A stretch of DNA of 64,000 nucleotides from Seramator thermalis (GCF_004138125.1 NZ_RXHS01000001.1:186001-250000), one strand, 5' to 3'; numbered from the stretch's first letter, positions 9,835 to 18,706 are shown. The notes: generated from the letters alone by a model not told the origin. A program made the numbers and translations.

Positions 9835-11298
9835 ATGAAAAAAGGCAACTATCTAATGTTGTTTATGCTCCTTCTTCTGAGCGGGCAAGTTTATGCCGGC
9901 GGGAAATCCTACCAGATTTACCCAGCGCCAGCAGGTGAAGTACTGAATGAGGATTACTGGGTGACAATTGAAGGTGAGAATATCCCAGTGTATTCGGTAA
10001 AAGTGGCGCCAAAAGATCAGCAATTGAGATGGAAAGCAATGGATGACAAAAAGAATTCAGCCAATTATTTCGAAGAGGCGGCATTCGCCTATTTTGATTT
10101 GAAAGATGAGGTCACCATTGAAGTAACTAACCGCGAACAGATCCATTCAGTTAAAATACTGCCTTCCTCTGCAGGAATTGTCTCTCATGTTGAAGGCAAA
10201 ACTGTTTCATTTAACGTGGCTTCACCGGTTAATCTCACGATAGAAATTAATGGCGAATGGGTTCGCTCACTGCACCTGTTTGCCAATGCTTTTGAGGAGA
10301 ATGTCCCCGACGCGTATGATCCGGATGTCATTTATTTCGGGCCTGGTATCCACGAAGTCAGTAATATGGTCGTTGGCGATAACAAAACAGTTTATGTCGC
10401 TGGCGGTGCTATTGTCCGGGGAGTCATTAAACCGGAAGAACCATATACCATCAGCGGCTATAGCGGGCTCCGGCTTTATACGCCTACCTTCCACCTTCAG
10501 GGCAAAAATATTACTTTCAGGGGACGTGGAATTATTGATGGCAGCCTTTGCACCACCCACTCACGGTTCATGATTTTTGTAGAAGGCGCTGATATAAACC
10601 TGGAAGGCGTTATTTTGAGGGATGCCAGTCACTGGACCATCCCGGTGAGAAGATCAGACCGGGTACACATCAACAATTTAAAGCTTCTTGGTTATCGGGC
10701 AAATTCTGATGGTATTGATATATGCAACAGTCGCGATGTGTTGGTCGAGAACTGTTTCATACGGACACTTGATGATCTGGTAGTCGTCAAATCGGATGAG
10801 GGAGATGGCGAAACGAGAAATATTGTAACCCGAAAGTGTGTTTTATGGAACGAAGTCGCACACGCTTTGAGCCTTGGCGCTGAGATCAGTGAAGACATTG
10901 ACAATGTTCTGTTTATTGATTGTGATATCATTCATGACAAAGGAAGAGAGTGGACGCTCAGAATTTTTCACGCCGATGCAGCATTAGTCAAAAATGTACG
11001 CTTCGAGAATATTCGGATTGAAGAAACCCAGAAATTGATCTCTTTGTGGATCAACAAAGCAGTGTGGAGCCGTGATAAAGAACGAGGGCATATTCAGGGG
11101 GTGGTGTTTAAAGATATATGGGCCACAGGTGATTTACTCAATGTAGAACTGTTGGGGTTTGACGAGAAGCATCTGGTAGATGATGTGCTCTTTGAAAATG
11201 TTTTCTTTAACCGCAAAGCCCTAACGTTGGACGATATCCACAGTAACTCCTATGTACGACGCGTTTTTGTCCGTCCACAACCTGAAATAAAACAATAA
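9835..11298 (+). CDS. Secreted beta-helix glycoside hydrolase, GH28/GH49-like
   Basis: 487-aa secreted protein with a signal ending near VYAG. An N-terminal beta-sandwich (about residues 25-150) precedes a right-handed beta-helix (ITFRGRGIIDGSL, NSDGIDICNSRDVLVENCF, TLDDLVVVKSDEG). This layout, including RSLHLFANAFEEN, is seen in GH49 dextranase-like and in Bacteroidetes GH28 proteins. The Asp pairs (NSDGID and LDD) are kept, but ALSLGAE stands where GH28 has its GHG motif. It is therefore a glycosidase of the clan, with substrate unresolved. It is the last intact gene of the PUL before the IS1595 insertion. Confidence 0.7.
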   Translation: MKKGNYLMLFMLLLLSGQVYAGGKSYQIYPAPAGEVLNEDYWVTIEGENIPVYSVKVAPKDQQLRWKAMDDKKNSANYFEEAAFAYFDLKDEVTIEVTNREQIHSVKILPSSAGIVSHVEGKTVSFNVASPVNLTIEINGEWVRSLHLFANAFEENVPDAYDPDVIYFGPGIHEVSNMVVGDNKTVYVAGGAIVRGVIKPEEPYTISGYSGLRLYTPTFHLQGKNITFRGRGIIDGSLCTTHSRFMIFVEGADINLEGVILRDASHWTIPVRRSDRVHINNLKLLGYRANSDGIDICNSRDVLVENCFIRTLDDLVVVKSDEGDGETRNIVTRKCVLWNEVAHALSLGAEISEDIDNVLFIDCDIIHDKGREWTLRIFHADAALVKNVRFENIRIEETQKLISLWINKAVWSRDKERGHIQGVVFKDIWATGDLLNVELLGFDEKHLVDDVLFENVFFNRKALTLDDIHSNSYVRRVFVRPQPEIKQ

Positions 11299-11312
11299 AA
11301 AATACCAGAGAT

Positions 11313-11329
11313 ATGAAAATCAATTTATA
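11313..11329 (+). pseudogene. First codons of a gene cut off by the IS1595 element
   Basis: Fourteen bases after the stop of the upstream hydrolase an ATG opens with codons for MKINL and then runs straight into the left inverted repeat of the IS. Spacing and position match the start of a next operon gene. The sequence on the far side of the IS does not continue a reading frame, so the rest of the gene seems lost. Being so short, this is an inference from position. Confidence 0.35.
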
Positions 11330-11357
11330 GGCTTAAGCGCTTAGAGCGCACTAATAA
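11330..11357 (+). repeat. Left terminal inverted repeat of the IS1595 element
   Basis: Pairs with 12282-12309 read on the other strand. The central 18 bases, TAAGCGCTTAGAGCGCAC, are identical, and the outer and inner bases diverge. Confidence 0.85.
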
Positions 11358-11417
11358 AAACAAGATGCTACCTTTGTAGCATGAATAAACGAGATAGGTT
11401 CATGGGAGTAAACTCCA

Positions 11418-12275
11418 TTGTTTTCTACAAACGGTTTTCCGGATGAAGAGTCCTGTTATAATTACCTGGCGGAAATAAAATGGGAAGAGGGTTACGTGTG
11501 CAAAAAGTGTGGGCACACCAACTATTGCAGTGGAAGAAAGCCTCATTCCCGTCGTTGTACACGTTGCAAGTACGATGAGAGTCCAACAGCAGGGACGATG
11601 TTCGACAAATGTAAGTTTTCGCTCCATTTGGCATTTCATATCGTATTCAAGCTAAGTACGAGAAAAAAAGGAATGTCTTCTCCGGAGTTGTCCCACGAAT
11701 TTGATTTGCGTCAAATGACCTGTTGGGAATTCAAAAGAAAAGTGCAGCAAGTGATGCGCAGCTCCATGCGATACCCTCTCACGGGTACGGTGCATGTTGA
11801 CGAGTTTCTGATCGGAGAATATGAAGAAGATCAAACCGGGCGTAGCTCCGACAGCAAAAAATGGTTAGTTGTTGTCGCATTGGAAGTACTGGGAAAAGGC
11901 GGTGTCGGAAGGGCTTATGCCAAGGTGATAGAACACGCTTCAGGTGAGGAGTTCAAGCCCTTTTTCGACAACCACATTTCACCACAGGCGCGTGTTGTCA
12001 CTGATGAGTGGAGAGGCTACCTGCCCCTAAAGAAAAGATATCCTTTCCTTGAACAGAAGCCGTCAGGGAAAGGACGAAACTTCCATGAGCTTCATATCCA
12101 CATAATGAACATACAAGGGTGGTTGAGAGGAATACATCATCACTGCTCAAAGGAACACCTACAGGGCTATCTTGATGAGTATCATTATAGATACAACAGA
12201 AGAAGTCAAATGGAGACAATCTTCGACAACCTTGTCGTAAGGATGATGAGATATAAGTCAATCCAAGGATTATGA
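11418..12275 (+). CDS. IS1595-family transposase, probably frameshifted near its N-terminus
   Basis: DDE-type transposase with an N-terminal zinc ribbon (VCKKCGH and RCTRCKY) and an ISXO2-like catalytic domain (VHVDEFLIGEYEE, VVTDEWRGYL, HIHIMNIQGWLRGIHHH). The frame can only begin at a weak TTG (11418). The normal family N-terminus is found in another frame from ATG 11402 (MGVNSIVFYKRF) and would join this frame at FPDEESCYNYLAEIKW if the run of four T at 11435-11438 were one base shorter. So either the gene is inactivated by one inserted T or it depends on slippage there. The rest, to the stop, is intact. Confidence 0.8.
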   Translation: MFSTNGFPDEESCYNYLAEIKWEEGYVCKKCGHTNYCSGRKPHSRRCTRCKYDESPTAGTMFDKCKFSLHLAFHIVFKLSTRKKGMSSPELSHEFDLRQMTCWEFKRKVQQVMRSSMRYPLTGTVHVDEFLIGEYEEDQTGRSSDSKKWLVVVALEVLGKGGVGRAYAKVIEHASGEEFKPFFDNHISPQARVVTDEWRGYLPLKKRYPFLEQKPSGKGRNFHELHIHIMNIQGWLRGIHHHCSKEHLQGYLDEYHYRYNRRSQMETIFDNLVVRMMRYKSIQGL

Positions 12276-12281
12276 GAATAT

Positions 12282-12309
12282 TAAATGGTGCGCTCTAAGC
12301 GCTTATACC
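12282..12309 (-). repeat. Right terminal inverted repeat of the IS1595 element
   Basis: Reverse complement of the left end over an 18-base identical core. It lies 7 bases after the transposase stop codon. Confidence 0.85.
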
Positions 12310-12374
12310 GAAAAATGAACAGAAATAAGTTTGAAAAATTATAATTTTGCTATCATTTTGTTTCAATTTCATTA

Positions 12375-12434
12375 AGAGTAAACGCTACGAAGAGATTTTA
12401 AACGACGTTTCAATTAAATCGTAACGTTTACTCT
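12375..12434. promoter_or_regulatory. LacI-like operator pair / long dyad upstream of the GH130 cluster
   Basis: Arms agagtaaacgctacga (12375-12390) and tcgtaacgtttactct (12419-12434) are inverted copies with one mismatch, separated by 28 bases. Each arm contains a near-palindrome built on GTAA-ACG-TTAC, as in LacI-family operators, and the spacer holds a third small palindrome aaacgacgttt (12400-12410). It lies 40 bases before the GH130 start, where an operator would be expected. A regulator gene is not in the window. Confidence 0.5.
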
Positions 12435-12473
12435 AATCATTTACAAATGATTAAAACAAATTAAGGATTACAC

Positions 12474-13601
12474 ATGATACACGCTTCAGTGAATAAACGA
12501 TTTATCTTTTTGGCAATTCTATCCATAATCCTGCCGAAAATATTTGCACAAAATACTCAACTTCCATCATGGGCATTAGGCGAATTCGTACGACCGATAG
12601 ATCCGCCCATTATCATTCCCAACTCCGAAAGCAAATTCTATTGTCCGATGCGCAAACAGATTGTAAAATGGGAAGAAAGCGACACATTTAATCCGGCTGC
12701 AGTAGTCAAAGACGGCAAAGTATATGTGTTGTACCGTGCAGAAGACAATTCAGCCGTCGGAATCGGAGAGAGGACATCGCGCATAGGACTTGCCGAAAGT
12801 TCCGACGGCATTAAAATGACTCGCAGAAACAAACCGGTTATGTATCCCAATGAAGATAACATGAAAATATATGACTGGCCCGGAGGGTGCGAAGATCCAC
12901 GTGTTTGCCAAACTGAAAATGGATTATATGTGATGACTTACACTTCATGGAACAGAAAAACACCTCGTTTATGTATAGCAACTTCAAAAGATTTGGTTAA
13001 TTGGCAGAAACACGGACCTGCTTTTGCCAAAGCATATAGGGGCCGCTTCAAGGACATGGCATGCAAATCCGGATCTATTGTTACTAAACTAAAAGATGAC
13101 AAGATGGTCATCGTTAAAATAAAGGGTAACTATTTAATGTATTGGGGCGAAAACCAGGTAAATATGGCTACGTCGAAAGATCTGATCAACTGGGAACCGT
13201 TACTGGAAAAAAATGGAGATTTGAAAGCAGCAATGCATCCACGAAAGGGATACTTCGACAGTGCCCTGACAGAATGCGGACCACCTGCACTACTCACCGA
13301 CAAAGGTATTTTACTGCTTTACAACGGGAAAAATAGTAAGGGCCAAGATCGTGATTTTCGTTTCAAGGACGGAAGTTATTGTGCCGGACAAGCTCTTTTC
13401 GACAAAAATAATCCTTCGGAACTTATCGCAAGATTGGATTTGCCTTTTTTCAAGCCAAGTGCCGATTTCGAAAAAAGTGGTCAATACCCTGATGGAACGG
13501 TTTTTATAGAAGGGCTCGTCTTTTTTCACAAAAAATGGTTTCTTTATTACGGTTGTGCCGATTCAAAAGTCGGCGTAGCTATTTATGATCCAAAGGAATA
13601 A
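12474..13601 (+). CDS. GH130-family beta-mannoside hydrolase/phosphorylase, secreted
   Basis: 375-aa five-bladed beta-propeller enzyme with an N-terminal signal (cleavage near IFAQ). Family motifs include FNPAAV (Asn73) and WPGGCEDPRV (Glu140-Asp141), plus late YYGCADSKVGVA. GH130 contains cytosolic mannosyl phosphorylases and secreted or periplasmic beta-1,2-mannosidases. The signal peptide and the GH38 neighbour favour a hydrolase acting on mannose-containing glycans in the periplasm, by inference. It is the first gene behind the LacI-like dyad, and the GH38 gene follows after 158 bases. Confidence 0.85.
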   Translation: MIHASVNKRFIFLAILSIILPKIFAQNTQLPSWALGEFVRPIDPPIIIPNSESKFYCPMRKQIVKWEESDTFNPAAVVKDGKVYVLYRAEDNSAVGIGERTSRIGLAESSDGIKMTRRNKPVMYPNEDNMKIYDWPGGCEDPRVCQTENGLYVMTYTSWNRKTPRLCIATSKDLVNWQKHGPAFAKAYRGRFKDMACKSGSIVTKLKDDKMVIVKIKGNYLMYWGENQVNMATSKDLINWEPLLEKNGDLKAAMHPRKGYFDSALTECGPPALLTDKGILLLYNGKNSKGQDRDFRFKDGSYCAGQALFDKNNPSELIARLDLPFFKPSADFEKSGQYPDGTVFIEGLVFFHKKWFLYYGCADSKVGVAIYDPKE

Positions 13602-13759
13602 TAAGTTATAATATTTTATCCTCTTTCGCCAAAATTTTCCTCTTGTTGGTTCATCAATAAAGAAACGGCTATTAATCATAATTCATATATTCGCGTCGAG
13701 CATATCCTTAAGAACTTTTTAATTATTTATTTTCAAATCATAAAATCATCACATTAAGA

Positions 13760-16700
13760 ATGAAAAAAATTATTTATTTATTGTTGTTGTGCACAACTGC
13801 TATTCCATTGTTGAATGCGCAGTCCAAGTTGAAGCCCGGCGATTACGACATCACCAAAGATCGTCTGCTTTACACGGTGGGATATGCTCACCTCGATACG
13901 GAATGGAATTGGGATTATCCCTCTACCATTGACGAATTGATTTTGAATACCATGGTCGAGAATTTCAATCTTTTTGAAAAATATCCCGATTATGTCTTCA
14001 ATTTCACGGGTTCACGTCGTTATAAAATGATGAAAGAATACTACCCCAGGCTCTACGACAAAGTCAAAAAATATATTGACGAAGGTCGGTGGAAAGTTTC
14101 CGGTTCGTCGGTTGATGAAGGTGAAGTAAACATTTCTTCTTCCGAGTCACTCGTGCGACAAGTTCTTTATGGAAACGAATTTTTCAGAAATGAATTTGGT
14201 AAGGAAAGTGTCGATTATATGCTGCCCGACTGTTTCGGTTTTTTATGGAACCTGCCATCTATCCTCAATCACTGCGGAATTTTGGGATTTTCCACACAAA
14301 AACTGACATGGCGATCAGCTGCAGGAGTTCCATTCAATGTTGGAGTTTGGAAAGGACCTGATGATAAAGGAATTATCGCAGCACTCAATGCAACAAGCTA
14401 CACATCGGAAGTCGAGAATCGCCTCGATAAGAATCCCGAATGGAGCAAACGATTGGATGAAGACAAGGCAAAAACCGGCTATGCGTTCGACTATCGCTAC
14501 TACGGCGTAGGCGATCAGGGAGGTGCTCCCCGAATCAACGATGTAAAACGTGCTGTGAATAGTCTGAATCACGATGATAGTAATTTCAAGGTATTGCTGA
14601 CTTCTTCCGATCAAATGTACAAAGACATCACTCCCGAAATCAGAGCCAAACTTCCGGTTTATTCGGGCGATTTATTGCTCATCGAGCACAGTGCAGGATC
14701 TTTGACCTCCCAGGCATTTATGAAACGGATGAATCGAAAGAACGAATTATTGGCATCTTCGGCTGAATTGGCTTCGGTTGCAGCCGATTGGACAGGTACA
14801 GCATCCTATCCAATGGAAAAATTGAACAATTCATGGGATCTGGTTTTGGGAAGTCAATTCCATGATATATTGCCCGGAACATCTATCCCCAAAGCTTACG
14901 AATATGCATGGAATGATGAATTTATTGCTGCTAACGGTTTCGCGGAAGCTCTTAAAAACGGCGTTAGCTCCGTAGCTTCGAAACTGAACACACAAACAAC
15001 AGGCCGATCGGTAGTAGTTTACAATCCAGTTTGCAAGACCCGACAAGATGTTGTGGAAGCCGAACTCGAATTTGCTACATTGCCACAGACAATTTCCGTA
15101 TTCGATAAAAGCGGGAAAGAAGTTCCGTCGCAGATTGTTGAAAAAAGTGGAAATAAAATCAAGTTTTTGTTTTTGGCCGATATGCCTTCGGCAGGCATGA
15201 AAGTATATGACGTGCGCGAATCCGGAAGTTCGACAAAATCAACTGAACTCACCATTTCGGATAATACACTCGAAAACGCATACTATACCGTGAAGGTTGC
15301 TTCAAATGGGGATATCACGAGCATTTTCGACAAAAAAGCATCTAAAGAATTATTGTCGAAACCGGCCCGATTGGAATTTTTGGCCGAAAAGCCTAATGAG
15401 TGGCCGGCTTGGAACATGGATTGGAAAGATCGTCAAAAACCCGCTTTCGATTTTCTGGACAAAAATGCAAAACTTTCCATTGTCGAACAAGGGCCTGTGA
15501 GAGTAACCCTAAAAGTGGAACGCGAAGGCCGAAATTCTGTCATCACACAATTCTACAGTCTTAGTGCCGGTGAAGCAGGAAAACGATTTGAAGTAAGCAA
15601 CAAAATCGATTGGCAATCGCAAGGCGTCAGCCTCAAGGCGTCATTTCCGCTGTCTGTTTCCAATGAAAAAGCTACTTACAACATTGGAGTCGGCACCATA
15701 GCAAGAGGGAATAATGAAGAAAAGAAATTCGAAGTTCCTTCAAAAGAATGGTTCGACCTTACCGATAAATCGGGAAAATATGGTGTATCGATTCTTGAGG
15801 ATTGCAAATTTGGTTCGGACAAACCAAATGACAATACGCTTCGTTTAACATTGCTTTATACCCCTGAAATCAACCTTCCGGGATGGCGATGGACAATGTA
15901 CCAAAGCACCCAGGACTGGGGCATTCACGATGTTCGATATGCAGTATATGGACATCAAGGCGATTGGCGAAAAGGCGAATCGGCATGGCAGGCACAGTTT
16001 TTTAATCAACCGTTGATGGCTTTCGAATCGGCTAAACACGATGGCGAATTCAACGGAACGTATTCTATGATTTCGATCGATCGGCCCGAAGCCGGATTGA
16101 TGGCTTTCAAAAAAATGGAATCGGGCGATTATTATATCATCCGCGTAAATGAATTGACAGGAAAAGATATGAAGAACGTCAAGATATCGCTTCCACTCGA
16201 AATCATCGATGCCTACGAAGTAAATGGACAGGAAAAGAAAATCGGAGAAGTGAAATATGCTAAAAACGGATTGCAATTCGATTTAGGCCATTACGGGATA
16301 AAAAGTTTTGCCGTTAAACTCAAAGGGATGAGTCCTACACCGGTGCAACAACAGTCGGTAGAAATTCCGTATAATGTAGATGTTATCAGTTCTGATGGAA
16401 ATCGTAACGACGGTACCATGTTCAACGGACAATCGCTTCCTGCCGAGCAACTGCCGGAATATGTTGAAAGCGAAGGTATTCGCTTTAAAATCGGCAATAA
16501 GGACGACGAGCAAAATAATGCTGTCGTTTGCAATGGACAAACTATATCGTTACCGGCCGGCAATTTCACCAAACTTTATCTACTTGCTGCTGCAGCCGGC
16601 GATATCAAAGCCGATTTTATCGTGGATGGACAACCTACCAATTTGGCCATTCAACGATGGACGGGATATGTAGGGCAGTTCTACAATCGTGTTCTGAATT

Positions 16701-17002
16701 TGGATGAGGATAAAGTTCTTGAAATGAAAGCTCCATTTGCCAAAACAAATAATATTGCATGGTTCGCATCACACTGTCACAATAATTATCCGATGAAAAA
16801 CGAGGCTTACCAATACAGCTATCTTTTCAAATACGAAATTCCGATTCCTGTAGGGGCTAAAAGCATTACATTGCCCAATAACAGAGGCATTAAGATAGTT
16901 GCCATGACCGTAGCAGCACCTAAAGCAGAAGAAATGAAACCCTTGCAGGCTCTCTACGATAATTTCAAAGATAATCCTGTCTTTAGTTTACGTTCGAAAT
17001 AA
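13760..17002 (+). CDS. GH38-family alpha-mannosidase, secreted
   Basis: 1080-aa enzyme that removes alpha-linked mannose with retention. It has a signal peptide (cleavage near LLNAQ). The zinc site and active site of GH38 are visible: GYAHLDTEWNWDYP (His44, Asp46), LPDCFGF with the probable nucleophile Asp157, and SQFHDILPGTSI with a further zinc ligand. The large C-terminal beta-sandwich domains are present and end normally, so the gene is full length. Position after GH130 fits stepwise trimming of a mannan or N-glycan. A strong terminator lies 39 bases after the stop, before the sulfatase. Confidence 0.92.
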   Translation: MKKIIYLLLLCTTAIPLLNAQSKLKPGDYDITKDRLLYTVGYAHLDTEWNWDYPSTIDELILNTMVENFNLFEKYPDYVFNFTGSRRYKMMKEYYPRLYDKVKKYIDEGRWKVSGSSVDEGEVNISSSESLVRQVLYGNEFFRNEFGKESVDYMLPDCFGFLWNLPSILNHCGILGFSTQKLTWRSAAGVPFNVGVWKGPDDKGIIAALNATSYTSEVENRLDKNPEWSKRLDEDKAKTGYAFDYRYYGVGDQGGAPRINDVKRAVNSLNHDDSNFKVLLTSSDQMYKDITPEIRAKLPVYSGDLLLIEHSAGSLTSQAFMKRMNRKNELLASSAELASVAADWTGTASYPMEKLNNSWDLVLGSQFHDILPGTSIPKAYEYAWNDEFIAANGFAEALKNGVSSVASKLNTQTTGRSVVVYNPVCKTRQDVVEAELEFATLPQTISVFDKSGKEVPSQIVEKSGNKIKFLFLADMPSAGMKVYDVRESGSSTKSTELTISDNTLENAYYTVKVASNGDITSIFDKKASKELLSKPARLEFLAEKPNEWPAWNMDWKDRQKPAFDFLDKNAKLSIVEQGPVRVTLKVEREGRNSVITQFYSLSAGEAGKRFEVSNKIDWQSQGVSLKASFPLSVSNEKATYNIGVGTIARGNNEEKKFEVPSKEWFDLTDKSGKYGVSILEDCKFGSDKPNDNTLRLTLLYTPEINLPGWRWTMYQSTQDWGIHDVRYAVYGHQGDWRKGESAWQAQFFNQPLMAFESAKHDGEFNGTYSMISIDRPEAGLMAFKKMESGDYYIIRVNELTGKDMKNVKISLPLEIIDAYEVNGQEKKIGEVKYAKNGLQFDLGHYGIKSFAVKLKGMSPTPVQQQSVEIPYNVDVISSDGNRNDGTMFNGQSLPAEQLPEYVESEGIRFKIGNKDDEQNNAVVCNGQTISLPAGNFTKLYLLAAAAGDIKADFIVDGQPTNLAIQRWTGYVGQFYNRVLNLDEDKVLEMKAPFAKTNNIAWFASHCHNNYPMKNEAYQYSYLFKYEIPIPVGAKSITLPNNRGIKIVAMTVAAPKAEEMKPLQALYDNFKDNPVFSLRSK

Positions 17003-17040
17003 TATTGACATCGAATACATTTCAGTCCATTATTACTCCA

Positions 17041-17071
17041 AAAAATCCCGGAAATTATCCGGGATTTTTTT
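17041..17071 (+). terminator. Rho-independent terminator after the GH38 gene
   Basis: A 12-bp stem (17041-17052 with 17058-17069, core ATCCCGGA/TCCGGGAT) closes a 5-base loop and is followed by T residues. The sulfatase therefore probably needs its own promoter or read-through. Confidence 0.85.
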
Positions 17072-17155
17072 AAATTTGGGAGTTCATTTCTATTCCGTTG
17101 AGTATAAACCACGAGAAATGATGCCAAATATTTAAAACAACGATAAATTTTCGTC

Positions 17156-18706
17156 ATGAACAACAAGTTTCTCGGTTATTTGTCCATACCACTTACATTG
17201 GCAGGACATAATATGCAGGCACAACAAGCCGACGAAACATGCAGCAGTGAAAAAACAATCGGTAAAAAAATGAACATCGTATTCATCCTTTCCGATGATC
17301 ATCGCTATGATTATATGGGATTTGTCGAAAAAATTCCCTGGTTGCAAACGCCATCGATGGACAGAATGGCACACGAAGGCGCATGGATGAAAAACGCGTT
17401 TGTAACCACTTCCTTATCCTCTCCCAGCCGCGCATCCATTCTCACCGGAATGTATTCGCATTCTCACAAAGTGGTAGATAACACGGCCCCCCTGCCCAAA
17501 GGATTGACTTTTTTCCCCGAATATCTGCAAAAAACCGGATACAAAACCGCTTTTTTCGGCAAATGGCACATGGGAAACGATTCGGGCGATCCCCAACCGG
17601 GATTCGATCATTGGGAAGCATTCAAAGGTCAGGGCGAATATTACAATCCGCGACTGAACACAAACGGCAAGTGGATTCAATACGCCGATAGTGTGTATGT
17701 TACCGACTTACTTACGCAACACGCCATCGATTTCATCGATCAACAAACCAAAAATCATCAACCCTTCATGGTGTACCTTTCGCACAAAGGGGTGCACGAC
17801 AATTTTCAACCTGCCAAACGACACAAAGGATGTTATCGGGACAAACCGTTGGTATATCCCGCTTCCTTCAATACTCCGAAGTATGGAATTACCACGCCTC
17901 CAACCATCAACAGCCTAACCGGAAAGGCAGCATCGGGAAAAGACTTCTATGGTGAAAACATGATGCCCAACTGGGTGAAAAACCAGCGTGAAAGTTGGCA
18001 CGGAGTTGATTATTCTTATCACGGCAGACCTTGGGAAACGCAAGTGCGCAACTATTGCGAAACGCTCCGATCAGTGGACGAAAGTATCGGTGCCGTGCTC
18101 GATTATCTCGTTGAAAAGGGGCTGGACAAAAATACGATTGTCATTTACATGGGCGACAACGGTTTTGCATGGGGTGAACACGGATTGATCGACAAACGAC
18201 AGTTTTATGAAGAATCGGTACGGGTGCCGATGCTTGTTTGGGCTCCCGGACTTTTCCCCGGAGGCGAAGTCATCGAAAAAATGGTTCAGAATGTCGATAT
18301 TGCCCCTACCCTGATGCACTGCGCAGGATTGGAAAAAGCTCCGCAAATGGTGGGAGAATCGTTCGTACCACTTTTGCTCGGGAAAAATATCCCTTGGCGC
18401 GACAAGATTTTTTACGAATATTATTGGGAGTACGAATTTCCACAAACACCAACCATGCACGGAGTTCGTACCGATCGCTACAAATATATCCGATATCACG
18501 GCATCTGGGATACAAACGAATTTTACGATCTGAAAAACGATCCTGACGAAATGCACAACCTTATCGCAGATCCTGCCTGTCAGGATACGATAAAGTCGTT
18601 GAATCACGAACTGTATAATTGGCTCGAATCAACCGACGGAATGAGTATTCCCTTGAAAAGGACTGAATGGCCACACGGCGATCATCGAAATACGGGAAAT
18701 TACTGA
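17156..18706 (+). CDS. Family S1 sulfatase, Ser-type
   Basis: 516-aa secreted or periplasmic sulfatase that cleaves sulfate esters from glycans. The metal-binding start (IVFILSDDHRYD), the formylglycine signature LSSPSRASILTG with Ser88 as the residue to be oxidised, GKWHMGN, and the later GDNGFAWGEHG are all present. A serine in the CxPxR position means an anaerobic sulfatase-maturing enzyme (anSME) must activate it; none is in the window. The N-terminus is a weak signal with an early Met-Gln-Ala-Gln. The S1 subfamily, and so the sulfated sugar, cannot be fixed by eye; context suggests a mannose-rich or host glycan. Confidence 0.88.
   Translation: MNNKFLGYLSIPLTLAGHNMQAQQADETCSSEKTIGKKMNIVFILSDDHRYDYMGFVEKIPWLQTPSMDRMAHEGAWMKNAFVTTSLSSPSRASILTGMYSHSHKVVDNTAPLPKGLTFFPEYLQKTGYKTAFFGKWHMGNDSGDPQPGFDHWEAFKGQGEYYNPRLNTNGKWIQYADSVYVTDLLTQHAIDFIDQQTKNHQPFMVYLSHKGVHDNFQPAKRHKGCYRDKPLVYPASFNTPKYGITTPPTINSLTGKAASGKDFYGENMMPNWVKNQRESWHGVDYSYHGRPWETQVRNYCETLRSVDESIGAVLDYLVEKGLDKNTIVIYMGDNGFAWGEHGLIDKRQFYEESVRVPMLVWAPGLFPGGEVIEKMVQNVDIAPTLMHCAGLEKAPQMVGESFVPLLLGKNIPWRDKIFYEYYWEYEFPQTPTMHGVRTDRYKYIRYHGIWDTNEFYDLKNDPDEMHNLIADPACQDTIKSLNHELYNWLESTDGMSIPLKRTEWPHGDHRNTGNY

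Larger units (their letters stand above)
11330..12309 (+). mobile_element. IS1595-family insertion sequence (ISXO2-type)
   Basis: About 980 bp bounded by imperfect inverted repeats that share the core TAAGCGCTTAGAGCGCAC (left 11334-11351, right complement 12289-12306). It carries one transposase gene in the left-to-right direction. IS1595 elements usually leave 8-bp target duplications; the bases beside the two ends (caatttata on the left, gaaaaatg on the right) do not match, so the present flanks were probably rearranged after insertion. It separates the SusCD locus from the GH130-GH38-sulfatase cluster. Confidence 0.85.

Noticed and set aside
18071-18607. 178-codon open frame on the minus strand inside the sulfatase
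   Set aside because: It is antisense to a clear sulfatase with intact motifs, and its translation shows no family or signal.
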